DNA of 64,000 nucleotides, taken from assembly GCA_045655005.1 (NCBI GenBank), contig JAZOOJ010000009.1, positions 1-64,000 on the forward strand, given 5' to 3'. This document shows, in pieces, positions 56,487 to 64,000 of this stretch; position 1 is the stretch's first letter; each line of letters starts with the position of its first letter. The notes under the pieces were generated by a model. That model was not told the DNA's origin. It made no database searches and worked only from the letters and a program-made list of their open reading frames with translations. A program made the translations under genes and the position numbers. The stretch is from UMGS1908 sp045655005 (GTDB taxonomy: Bacteria; Bacillota; Clostridia; Christensenellales; UBA1242).

Positions 56487-57611
56487 CTATATCTTCTTTA
56501 TATAACAGCGACGACGTTTGTGTTGCGTTGCGTCAAATGTTTTCCACATACTTTGAACGTTTGTGTTTGTTTCAAGTTCAGGACCAGTTTCGCAATATTT
56601 TACGCCATTTTTTATACACATTTTAAGTATCTGATTTATTAAAATTCCAGTTACGCCCATTTTTTGAAATTCAGGTTTTACACCAACAAAATACATTTCA
56701 AGTGTATCGTTTTTGCAATGTAAGGATTTTAAAAGCCTGAAAATGCCAAAGGGGAAAAGTTTTCCGTTGGATTTTTTTAGTGCTTTTGCAATAGATGGTA
56801 CTAAAAGTCCAAATCCAATAATATTGCCGTCTTTATCTTTTACTGAACAGACATAGTCCAAATTCACGAGTGAAATATTATTTTTGATTGCATCGTCTAT
56901 TACTTTTTCGGTCAATGGGACTGTACCATATAAAACTGAGAATGCCTCGTCGATTAAGCGTAGGGCTTCATAGGCTTCTTTTATTAGCACTTTGCGGTTT
57001 GTGTAAGTTACAAGTTGAAGATTATTTCTTTTGATTACAAAGTCTGAAATTTTTTCAAATTTAGGGTCAACTTCTTTTGGGACATTAAGTTTGTATTCAA
57101 CCCAGTCAACATCTTTTACGAGCCCTAAATTTTCCATATGCTTTAAATAGTATGGGTGATTATAAAATGTGATTGACATATTGAATTGGTCAAATCCTTC
57201 AACAAGCATTCCTTCGTGGTCCATATCGTTAAATCCAATAGGTCCCATAATTTCAGTTAATCCGTTTTCTTTACCCCAATTTACAACAGAATTAAATAGA
57301 GCGGTAGATACTTCAATATCGTCAATAAAGTCAAACCTTGTAAATCTTATTGCTTGTTTCTCCCATTTTTTATTGTAGGCATGATTAATAAGTCCCGCAA
57401 TTCGTCCAACAATTTTATTGTCTTTGTATGCTAAAAACAATTTAGTGTCGCAAAATTCGTATGATGGATTTTTATTCTTTGAAAACGTGTTTATTTCATC
57501 AGTCATTAAAAATGGTACAAAGTTTGTGTTGTCTTTGTAAAGAGTATTTGGGAATTGCACCCATTTTTTTAATTCGCTTTTTTTTGTGACTTCTTTTATT
57601 GTAATTGACAT
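56487..57611 (-). CDS. GNAT-superfamily acetyltransferase-like protein
   Basis: A 374-aa protein of a family seen in many bacteria, with an N-terminal AT-like part (FLAYKDNKIVGRIAGLINHAYN; GPIGFNDMDHEGMLVEGFDQ) and a second fold with DALEMYFVGVKPEFQKMGVT-like sequence (LEMYFVGVKPEFQKMGVTG, about residue 315). The latter resembles the V-x-P-x-x-Q-x-x-G acetyl-CoA loop of GNAT enzymes. Substrate unknown. GGAGAAA precedes the ATG; it is 31 nt after rlmD in the same direction. Confidence 0.75.
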   Translation of the reverse strand: MSITIKEVTKKSELKKWVQFPNTLYKDNTNFVPFLMTDEINTFSKNKNPSYEFCDTKLFLAYKDNKIVGRIAGLINHAYNKKWEKQAIRFTRFDFIDDIEVSTALFNSVVNWGKENGLTEIMGPIGFNDMDHEGMLVEGFDQFNMSITFYNHPYYLKHMENLGLVKDVDWVEYKLNVPKEVDPKFEKISDFVIKRNNLQLVTYTNRKVLIKEAYEALRLIDEAFSVLYGTVPLTEKVIDDAIKNNISLVNLDYVCSVKDKDGNIIGFGLLVPSIAKALKKSNGKLFPFGIFRLLKSLHCKNDTLEMYFVGVKPEFQKMGVTGILINQILKMCIKNGVKYCETGPELETNTNVQSMWKTFDATQHKRRRCYIKKI

Positions 57612-57642
57612 AGGTTTTTCTCCTTTGGAAGTATTTACATGT

Positions 57643-58971
57643 TTAATTGTTCTGAGTTAAACATACAACAGTTTCAACGTGAGATGTGTGAGGAAACATA
57701 TCAAAAGGTGTAATTTCTTCAATTGTATATTCATTGGTTTCAGTCAATTTCTTAACATCTCTTGCAAGCGTGTTTGGGTTGCAAGAAATATAAATAATTT
57801 TTTTTGGTTTAGATTTAATGATTGCGTCTAAAACCTTTTCATCACAACCTTTTCTTGGTGGGTCAACAACGACTATATGATTTTGTATGCCTTTTCTTAA
57901 CAACTTCGGGATTTCAATAGTACAATCACCGCAGATGTTTATCATATTTGTTATATTATTCGATTTTGCTAGTTTATTAGCGGAGTCGGTTGCTTCTTTA
58001 ACGATTTCTATACCATATACGGTATTTGCGAATTTGCTTAATTTGGCGGTTAAAAGGCCAGCTCCTGAATATGCGTTTATGACAATGTCGCTGTTGTCGA
58101 TATATGAGATTACCTTGTCGTAGATTTTGTGTGCGATGTCATCATTTACTTGTAAAAAACTTGCATTTGACACGGGATATGTAATGCCATCGTCAACAAC
58201 TGTAAGTTCAGTTAAACCATAAATATGTTTAAAGGTTGAACCCAGGATAACATTATTATGCAGTTTATTGATATTAATGTTTAAGCCAAAACTTGTAAAG
58301 ATAGGCGTTAATTTCTTCACTAAACTTTCTGGTTTTGGAAGATTATCTCCATTTATAACAATTGAGACAAGTACAGAATTGTTTACTTCTCGTGCAACAA
58401 TATGTTTGATTAATCCGTTTTTTGTTTGTTCGTTATATCCCGAGATGTTATTTTCAATCATATATTCTTTTACTGCATTAATTAATGGTTTTGTCCAATT
58501 TTTAGAAATTAGGCAATCATCAATTTCTAAAATTTTATGACTATTGTTTCTGAATAAACCGATTTCTAAATTATCATTAACTGGGAGAGATATTTTGTTC
58601 CTGTACCTTGTAGGGTTTGACGAAACTGTTTCGTTAGGTGAGATGTTAATATTTCCAACTTTTTGAAATATGTGAATTAATTTTTCTTTTTTAAACTTTA
58701 ATTGTTCATTGTAGTCAATATGTTGGAGCGAACAGCCACCACAAGAAGATGCGTAAGGGCATAGTGGTGTAGTGCGGTTTTGGTTTTGCTTTTTGATTTG
58801 AGTTGCTTTGCCAATTGCAAATTTGCTTTTTGCGTTTATGATAACACCTTCGATTTCTTCATCAAGCCAAGTATTTGGAGTAAAAATCACTTCATTATTA
58901 AATTTAATTACGCCGTCGCCATCGTCATTAATATCGCAAACTGTGCCAAAAAATTTATCGTTTTTTTCCAT
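57643..58971 (-). CDS. rlmD: 23S rRNA (uracil-C5)-methyltransferase, RumA/RlmD family
   Basis: The ATG at 58971 begins MEKNDKFFGTVCDINDDGDG, the TRAM domain; a longer upstream reading adds only basic low-complexity sequence overlapping the preceding gene. The 442-aa product has an iron-sulfur site CPYASSCGGCSLQHI, the SAM motif YSGAGLLTAKLSKF, VVDPPRKGCDE and the catalytic Cys region YISCNPNTLARD. It methylates C5 of uridine in rRNA (or tRNA, as in TrmA-like members); which site is not certain. It overlaps the preceding membrane-protein gene by 17 nt. Confidence 0.9.
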   Translation of the reverse strand: MEKNDKFFGTVCDINDDGDGVIKFNNEVIFTPNTWLDEEIEGVIINAKSKFAIGKATQIKKQNQNRTTPLCPYASSCGGCSLQHIDYNEQLKFKKEKLIHIFQKVGNINISPNETVSSNPTRYRNKISLPVNDNLEIGLFRNNSHKILEIDDCLISKNWTKPLINAVKEYMIENNISGYNEQTKNGLIKHIVAREVNNSVLVSIVINGDNLPKPESLVKKLTPIFTSFGLNININKLHNNVILGSTFKHIYGLTELTVVDDGITYPVSNASFLQVNDDIAHKIYDKVISYIDNSDIVINAYSGAGLLTAKLSKFANTVYGIEIVKEATDSANKLAKSNNITNMINICGDCTIEIPKLLRKGIQNHIVVVDPPRKGCDEKVLDAIIKSKPKKIIYISCNPNTLARDVKKLTETNEYTIEEITPFDMFPHTSHVETVVCLTQNN

Positions 58972-59857
58972 TTTTCTTTTTCTTCTTATGTTTTTTATGT
59001 TTTTTCGTGTAATATGATTTAGGTTTATTAGATTGAGTTGTTGGTGCCAAGTATGGTTTTCTACTTTCTTTTTTAATTCGATATGAAATAAATTCTGGAA
59101 CTTCTTCAACGTAGGTGAAAAATTTATTAAATTTCGAGCTGATAATAAGCGAAATAACTGAATATGCAATTTCAGCAACCAAAAGTGCCATAAATGTTGT
59201 ATTTGCCGAAAGACAAACCATTGTAGATTCTAAGACTCCTGCATTGTCGCCATATGAATTAAAGTTTGTAAAACTGGTGGAAAAGATATAAATAATAAAA
59301 ATTAGTGTAGCAACTGCATAAATCCACGAGGCCTGTGCATTTGTTATGTACAAAAATTTTGTGTTAAACACAAGATTAAATAGGTTGAAAATAAGCATTA
59401 AGCCAGCAAATGCATATATAACAATCATAGTGTAAGAAATAAGGCTTATTTTGTCTTGCATTCTGGCATAGTCAGCCGTTCCATTATATATTGCAGAAAC
59501 ATAATAAATGCAAGTTGTTGGGTCTTCAGAGAGAAGTAATTCATATTCGGCAAGTGTTATTTCTCCGTTTTCATAACGTTCTATGAGTTGATTGTTAATT
59601 CTTGTATATTGTCTTTTGTATTGACTTACCGTTTTTTCTTCAACTTTTACATTTTTCATCAAATCAAGAGGTGTGATTTTTGTTGCAAGTGGGGTTGCGG
59701 AACTTTGATAATCTCCATAATATTGTGCGTCATAAAATTCGTATTCAACATATTTATCAATCGAAAGCATAGGCATAAACATAGTCAGCAATACCAGTCC
59801 ATAGAATATTACTGCAACGATTCTAAATATTAAAAATGACTTTGCTTTGAATTTCAT
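58955..59857 (-). CDS. Hypothetical polytopic membrane protein with a Lys/His-rich tail
   Basis: The first ATG (59866) lies within the -10 box, so I take ATG 59857, giving 300 aa. It has one N-terminal membrane segment (about 10-30) and an outer loop of about 100 residues with charged helices (SQYKRQYTRINNQLIERYE). Three or more hydrophobic segments follow (about 135-215). The C-terminal 25 residues are nearly all Lys, His and Arg. I do not recognise it. It begins the minus-strand operon with rlmD, and the promoter suggests a leaderless transcript. Confidence 0.7.
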   Translation of the reverse strand: MKFKAKSFLIFRIVAVIFYGLVLLTMFMPMLSIDKYVEYEFYDAQYYGDYQSSATPLATKITPLDLMKNVKVEEKTVSQYKRQYTRINNQLIERYENGEITLAEYELLLSEDPTTCIYYVSAIYNGTADYARMQDKISLISYTMIVIYAFAGLMLIFNLFNLVFNTKFLYITNAQASWIYAVATLIFIIYIFSTSFTNFNSYGDNAGVLESTMVCLSANTTFMALLVAEIAYSVISLIISSKFNKFFTYVEEVPEFISYRIKKESRKPYLAPTTQSNKPKSYYTKKHKKHKKKKKNGKKR

Positions 59858-59864
59858 TATTTTC

Positions 59865-59894
59865 ATTATATCACACTATATTTTATAAAATCAA
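59865..59894 (-). promoter_or_regulatory. Promoter overlapping the first ATG of the membrane protein
   Basis: On the minus strand TTGATT, 18 bp, TATAAT; the second ATG (59857) begins 7 nt after the -10 box. Confidence 0.6.
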
Positions 59895-59947
59895 TTAATA
59901 TTGCAAACTATATACTTATAAATATTTGTCAACCATTAATTTTTGTT

Positions 59948-59975
59948 TTGAGATTGCTAAAATTTGTTGTATAAT
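59948..59975 (+). promoter_or_regulatory. Promoter of the 60006 gene
   Basis: TTGAGA, 16 bp, TATAAT, 30 nt before the ATG. Confidence 0.65.
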
Positions 59976-60005
59976 TAAATAGAATTTATAAGTTTGGAGA
60001 AATTT

Positions 60006-60308
60006 ATGAAGAAAACACTTTGGATTTTTGTTGTGGCAGGAATTATAGCTGCCGTAGTACTAGGCTATGGGCTTTACAAAATTGTTGACCATTCTAATCA
60101 CTATCAAATTGTTGTAACGATTGACAAGGGTGATGAAATGCAAGATGTGAAAACAATGGAAGCAGGTCAAAAACTGCTTATTCCAGAAGTTCCAGAAAGG
60201 GAAGGAAAGGTGTTTAAAGGCTGGTATTCTGACCCTGAGGGAAGAAAGTTGTTTGATTTTGATAAGGCCGTTAGATATGATACAACAATTTATGCTCTTT
60301 GGGAGTAA
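60006..60308 (+). CDS. Membrane-anchored InlB-type repeat protein, 100 aa
   Basis: The ATG at 60006 follows TTTGGAG. A basic start and one membrane segment (about residues 5-23) lead to a single Listeria-Bacteroides/InlB B repeat: VVTIDKGDEMQDVKTMEAG, then EREGKVFKGWYSDPEGRKLF, then TIYALWE at the end. The domain occurs in surface proteins of many gut Firmicutes and pairs with LRR proteins, as in the 40021 gene. Here it is the whole extracellular part. Role unknown. Confidence 0.82.
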   Translation: MKKTLWIFVVAGIIAAVVLGYGLYKIVDHSNHYQIVVTIDKGDEMQDVKTMEAGQKLLIPEVPEREGKVFKGWYSDPEGRKLFDFDKAVRYDTTIYALWE

Positions 60309-60316
60309 TTAGACTC

Positions 60317-60345
60317 TTGAAAAGATGTAAAACTTGTGGTATTAT
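60317..60345 (+). promoter_or_regulatory. Promoter of ung
   Basis: TTGAAA, 17 bp, TATTAT, 47 nt before the ATG. Confidence 0.65.
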
Positions 60346-60392
60346 AGCCTTATAATGATGTTTTTGACAGTATTTTTTTTAGGAGGCTAGAT

Positions 60393-61082
60393 ATGCAATT
60401 TTTTCAAAATGATTGGGACGTCGTGCTTGACGGAGAATTTGAAAAAGACTATTTCAAAATTATTATTGACAAGGTTGAGCGTGAATATGCGACTCACAAA
60501 ATTTATCCCGCTGAAAACAAAATATTTTCGGCGTTTAAATTGACCCCATTTAAAGATGTCAAAGTTGTGATAATTGGGCAAGACCCTTATCATGGCGAAG
60601 GGCAAGCACACGGACTTTGTTTCTCGGTAATGCCTGGGGTTCCAACACCTCCATCTCTTGTAAATATTTTTAAAGAAATTGCAGAAGATATTGGGGGGTA
60701 TGTTCCGGACAATGGCTACCTTGTACCATGGGCAAAACAAGGAATTTTACTTTTAAATACAGTGTTGACAGTGCGAGAAGGACAACCAAATTCGCATCGT
60801 CCACTTGGCTGGGAAGAGTTCACCGATGCAGTTATTAAATCGCTTAATGAGAAAGATAATAGGATTGTGTTTTTACTTTGGGGTAACAATGCAAAGCAAA
60901 AGGCGTCATTAATTGACCAAAACAAGCATACAATTTTAACCGCTTCACATCCAAGCCCACTTTCAGCATATAATGGGTTCTTTGGTTGTAAACATTTTTC
61001 AAAAACTAATGAGATTTTAAAACAGTCTGGTCAAAAACAAATTGATTGGCAAATTGAAAATATAACACGTACATTTTTTTAA
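60393..61082 (+). CDS. ung: Uracil-DNA glycosylase, family 1
   Basis: A 229-aa protein with VVIIGQDPYHGEGQAHGLCFSV (catalytic Asp and the water-activating loop), GILLLNTVLTVREGQPNSH and the HPSPLSAYNGFFGCKHF leucine-loop region, in which HPSPLS is the minor-groove motif. It removes uracil from DNA, complementing Dut at 38970. The AGGAGG site precedes the ATG. Two envelope genes follow in the same direction. Confidence 0.97.
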   Translation: MQFFQNDWDVVLDGEFEKDYFKIIIDKVEREYATHKIYPAENKIFSAFKLTPFKDVKVVIIGQDPYHGEGQAHGLCFSVMPGVPTPPSLVNIFKEIAEDIGGYVPDNGYLVPWAKQGILLLNTVLTVREGQPNSHRPLGWEEFTDAVIKSLNEKDNRIVFLLWGNNAKQKASLIDQNKHTILTASHPSPLSAYNGFFGCKHFSKTNEILKQSGQKQIDWQIENITRTFF

Positions 61083-61092
61083 AGTGAGATAA

Positions 61093-62550
61093 ATGAAAAA
61101 AGTTCTTTGTAAGGGTTTGACAATAATATCGATTGCGTTAATTTGTGTATCACTTTTATTATCAAGGGGTCCACAAATATTTAATGTTGCGAAAGCAAGC
61201 GAACAACTTACAGGGGCTTTTTTGCTTTCAGAATACGAAACGGGGAATAATGTAATCAATTTTACTCCGATGAATGAAAACAATACAAGAATGTCTGGAA
61301 CAAGTTGGGTGCCAGCATTTGTGAAAGGTAATAATGGCATAGATATTGTAAATGACAAGTTAAATGTTTCGAAGTTTTTTGAGGGTTTTAATGTTGGAGA
61401 AAATCAACAGAACCAACTATGCCTACAAGTGTGGTTATATTTTGATTTACATACTATGGTAGATTTAACAATTGGTTTACAGTCAGAAGACCGGTCAAAG
61501 ATAGTTGAATGGAAGATTGATGCTGAAAGTTTATACGAATTATTACAAAAAGATTTTGATAATTATAAGTATGATATAATGTTTTATTCGGCAAACAATG
61601 TACCTTGGGGTTGGAATTTAATCAGTTTGCCATTTGATTCGGCCACAACTATTACAGAAGGATTGATAGTTGATGGCTTTGAATTTGGTGAAAGGGTATT
61701 GGATTTGTCAGAGTTTTATATTTACCAAGATAATGATAGCATTATGACTTTAGGATTAAATGTGTATTCTTTATCAATCCAAAAGACTAACAGTAGCGCA
61801 ATTAGTTGTGATAAAAAACAGGCTTTTTGTGCAGTTGAATTGAAAGATGTAAGCATTTTTAACCAAAATTATTATACAAATGAATATTTCACAATACCGG
61901 CGATTACAGATGTGTTTAAAACACTGTGGATTGGCGATACAAACCTGCTTTCAAATAACTTTAAAAATGAGCAATATTATAAGGTTGAAGTGACGTCAAA
62001 TGGAATGACATCAAATGAATATTATGGAAAGGCGATTTTGCTTGAAAATAACGAGTATGATATTTGTTTTATGGTTGGAAAGGGTGATGGGAATTTCGTG
62101 GCTTTGAAACGATTTGTTGTTAAAGCTCAAAGTTATGGCAGTGGTGTATGGTTTGACGATGATAAGGTAACAATTAATGTTGATGAAGTTTACGAATTAA
62201 AATACCATATACATTCGGTATTTAAAGATGCAGTAATTGAGTTTGAGGCAAATGATGATAAAATAATTGAAATTGTTGAGATAGATAGTGTTAATCAAGT
62301 TGTAAAGATTAAAGGATTAAAAAAAGGTGAATCAGGAATAACTATAAAAGTTTATGATGATAGGCTTATAAACAGCAATAATGAAGATGGGCTCGAAAAT
62401 TTGAATTTAGTCATAAATGTGCAAAAAGTAGCAAACCAAGTGACAACCGTAAAGGTTATGCTTTGGGCAACGCTTGTGTTGATTTTAGGAATAGTAATAT
62501 ATAATACAGTCATAGCAATTAAGAAGCACAAAAACTTTGAAGTAAAATAA
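61093..62550 (+). CDS. Large extracellular protein with a C-terminal membrane anchor
   Basis: A 485-aa protein. The signal peptide is at residues 5-24 (ITIISIALICVSLLL-type), and a C-terminal membrane helix (about 452-473) ends in a basic tail. The middle (about 40-350) is rich in beta structure without recognisable repeats. Residues 365-445 (KVTINVDEVYELKYHIHSVF, then KIKGLKKGESGITIKVYD) look like a bacterial Ig-like group 2 domain. It lies 10 nt after ung and 20 nt before an HtrA-like protease, which may process or fold it. Function unknown. Confidence 0.7.
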   Translation: MKKVLCKGLTIISIALICVSLLLSRGPQIFNVAKASEQLTGAFLLSEYETGNNVINFTPMNENNTRMSGTSWVPAFVKGNNGIDIVNDKLNVSKFFEGFNVGENQQNQLCLQVWLYFDLHTMVDLTIGLQSEDRSKIVEWKIDAESLYELLQKDFDNYKYDIMFYSANNVPWGWNLISLPFDSATTITEGLIVDGFEFGERVLDLSEFYIYQDNDSIMTLGLNVYSLSIQKTNSSAISCDKKQAFCAVELKDVSIFNQNYYTNEYFTIPAITDVFKTLWIGDTNLLSNNFKNEQYYKVEVTSNGMTSNEYYGKAILLENNEYDICFMVGKGDGNFVALKRFVVKAQSYGSGVWFDDDKVTINVDEVYELKYHIHSVFKDAVIEFEANDDKIIEIVEIDSVNQVVKIKGLKKGESGITIKVYDDRLINSNNEDGLENLNLVINVQKVANQVTTVKVMLWATLVLILGIVIYNTVIAIKKHKNFEVK

Positions 62551-62570
62551 AAAAGAAGAGGAGGGGAAAA

Positions 62571-63896
62571 GTGTTCGGACGAAACGATTATGGGAATGAT
62601 GGTTACAAAATTCCATACGACGATGAGCCAATATCAAGAAATGAACAAAATCAAAAAATGCGTTCAAACTCTCAACCGCAAGGTTCGACGCCAAAGAAAA
62701 AACTTGGATTTGTTGACTTTTTCCAATTTCTTCTTTGTCTTCTATTGATTATTGCAGTTGTGATGCTTAATAATCAACTTGATGTTGTAGGGAATCAAAG
62801 GGAAACATACAATATAAATGTGGACACAGAAACATCAAATCTTGCATTTGCATCTGCGAAAGGAATGCTGTCGACTGTTAATGTAAGTGCGGTAAAGGCA
62901 ACGCAATCTGGCAACCCAAGTGTAAAAATTGAAAATGAAGTTGATTTCTTCCAAAGTAGTTATTCTCTTGGCTCTGGGGTCATTTATTCGTTAGATAAAA
63001 GTTCGGGCAGTGCGTATATAATTACAAATTATCACGTTGTTGCAGACCTTTCTGGCTATGCCAATGGATTTGGGTTTTATTATGTATTGCTTTGGGATTC
63101 GTCAACCCCAATTAAAGCTCAGTATATGGGTGGAAGTTATGTTTATGATATTGCTGTTTTATATGTTGCAAATTCAGAAGAAATTAAGCAAAGTTCTTGT
63201 GTTCAGGCAACAATCGCTGATTCTACCAGTATAGTTATAGGTGAAGAATGTGTAGCAATTGGAAATTCTATGGGAAGAAATTTAGGAGTTTCCAATGGCT
63301 GTATTAGGGTTGAAGAAGTAGTGTTTTCTAAATCTTACTCTACTTATGTCACATATTTAAGTCATACAGCAAGTGTAAACAGCGGGAATAGTGGTGGTGG
63401 CTTGTTTGACTATAATGGTGAATTGATTGGAATTGTAAATGCAAAGTTTTCTGATGTCAGTGCAGATGGAACTTTGACATACTATGAAGTTGTGCACGGA
63501 ATGTTTTATGCGATTCCAAGCAATATTGCTTTAAGCGTGGCAAATAATATTATTCGAAATGGTGGCATTTTAACAATGCCATCAATTGGCTTGGTTTATG
63601 GTGAAGGTTATTCGTGGGAAAGTAGGCAAACAGTTGTGGGCGACAATGGAATGCAAACAAGATATGAATTAATTGTTTCTAAAAATACAGGAGAATTTGT
63701 TGTGGGCGATAAATTGCTGGCCGTGACATACAATCATAATGGCAAGGAAATTGTTGTAGAACTTAATCATATTTCGAGTATTGAAAGTAATATATTTAAT
63801 TGGGGTATTGGCGACAAGGTTACATTTAAAGTTCAAAGGGGTGAAGATATAAAACAAATAGTGGTCAATATTTCAAACACAACTAAGATTAAGTAG
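62571..63896 (+). CDS. HtrA-like membrane-anchored serine protease
   Basis: The GTG start is supported by GAGGAGGGG. The 441-aa product has a cytoplasmic Asn/Gln-rich N-terminus (about 1-42), one membrane segment (about 45-65) and a trypsin-like domain outside. The catalytic triad is His in ITNYHVVAD, Asp in YVYDIAVLYV and Ser in HTASVNSGNSGGGLFD. The last 90 residues look like a PDZ-type domain (MPSIGLVYGEGYSW, then DKVTFKVQRGEDIKQIVV). Such proteases degrade or refold damaged envelope proteins. It is probably co-transcribed with 61093. Confidence 0.9.
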   Translation: MFGRNDYGNDGYKIPYDDEPISRNEQNQKMRSNSQPQGSTPKKKLGFVDFFQFLLCLLLIIAVVMLNNQLDVVGNQRETYNINVDTETSNLAFASAKGMLSTVNVSAVKATQSGNPSVKIENEVDFFQSSYSLGSGVIYSLDKSSGSAYIITNYHVVADLSGYANGFGFYYVLLWDSSTPIKAQYMGGSYVYDIAVLYVANSEEIKQSSCVQATIADSTSIVIGEECVAIGNSMGRNLGVSNGCIRVEEVVFSKSYSTYVTYLSHTASVNSGNSGGGLFDYNGELIGIVNAKFSDVSADGTLTYYEVVHGMFYAIPSNIALSVANNIIRNGGILTMPSIGLVYGEGYSWESRQTVVGDNGMQTRYELIVSKNTGEFVVGDKLLAVTYNHNGKEIVVELNHISSIESNIFNWGIGDKVTFKVQRGEDIKQIVVNISNTTKIK

Positions 63897-63917
63897 GATA
63901 AAATAGTTTTTAAACAG

Positions 63918-63946
63918 TTGACATTAAAATTTTGGTGTTTTATAAT
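63918..63946 (+). promoter_or_regulatory. Consensus promoter of the gene at the window end
   Basis: TTGACA, 17 bp, TATAAT. Confidence 0.85.
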
Positions 63947-63977
63947 ATAGATTAATTAGTTTAAAAGGAGTAAATAA

Positions 63978-64000
63978 ATGTTTGAAACCGTAAAAAATAT
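63978..64000 (+). CDS. Start of a gene cut by the window edge
   Basis: AAAAGGAG precedes an ATG at 63978, and the frame stays open to the window end (MFETVKN, then a partial codon). Only seven full codons are visible, so no product can be named. The consensus promoter at 63918-63946 supports it as a real gene. Confidence 0.6.

Overview
The window is AT-rich, uses the standard bacterial code (TGA is a stop) and has GGAGG-type ribosome binding sites and many near-consensus sigma-A promoters. The gene content points to a Gram-positive, endospore-forming anaerobe, most likely an uncultured member of Bacillota/Clostridia. It has the rpsF-ssb-rpsR trio, SepF, a GerA/GerB/GerC germination receptor operon, a SpoIID-domain protein, formate-tetrahydrofolate ligase and rubrerythrin. 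I cannot place it at genus level. No transposase, integrase, phage gene, rRNA or CRISPR array is visible; this is ordinary chromosome with a few odd spots.

Layout. 1-8.5 kb: the end of a probable MscL, an unrecognised minus-strand cluster with a methyltransferase, an ABC-F ATPase, a TtcA-like tRNA thiolase, a UgtP/MGDG-type glycosyltransferase and rubrerythrin. 8.6-15.4 kb: a Ca2+/cation antiporter, a repeat-rich region with two LexA-type boxes before recD2, a SpoIID-domain lipoprotein, a histidine phosphatase and an RdgB-ASCH fusion. 15.4-21 kb: tRNA-Leu, surface proteins, a small XRE regulator divergent from a lipoprotein, a MerR regulator and MscS. 21-31.7 kb: cmk, a CvpA-like protein, nfeD-stomatin and the germination operon. 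31.7-45 kb: a P-type ATPase, tex, rpsF-ssb-rpsR, dut-rnhA, a BspA-like surface protein, groES-groEL and sepF. 45-50.5 kb: leuS-HD-gltX, tRNA-Ala, tRNA-Ile and a tRNA-Ile relic. 50.5-64 kb: a HIT protein, a PnuC-like transporter, a DUF11 protein behind a sporulation-type promoter, a DUF4097 lipoprotein with fhs, a minus-strand operon with rlmD, then ung and an HtrA-like protease.

Functional themes. Nucleotide-pool and uracil control recur (RdgB-ASCH, Dut, Ung, RNase HI, Cmk), as do translation, envelope and osmotic protection (probable MscL, MscS, UgtP, SepF), and sporulation/germination. The most interesting observations are: (1) a 26-nt direct repeat and paired GAAC-N4-GTTC boxes before an apparently leaderless recD2; (2) a tRNA-Ile relic interrupted in its anticodon loop, next to a row of perfect hairpins; (3) two matching operator-like dyads between an XRE gene and a divergent lipoprotein gene; (4) a terminator palindrome that encodes the same C-terminal residues of two convergent proteins; (5) an RdgB-ASCH fusion. 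Promoter, operator and start-site calls were read by eye and have not been tested.
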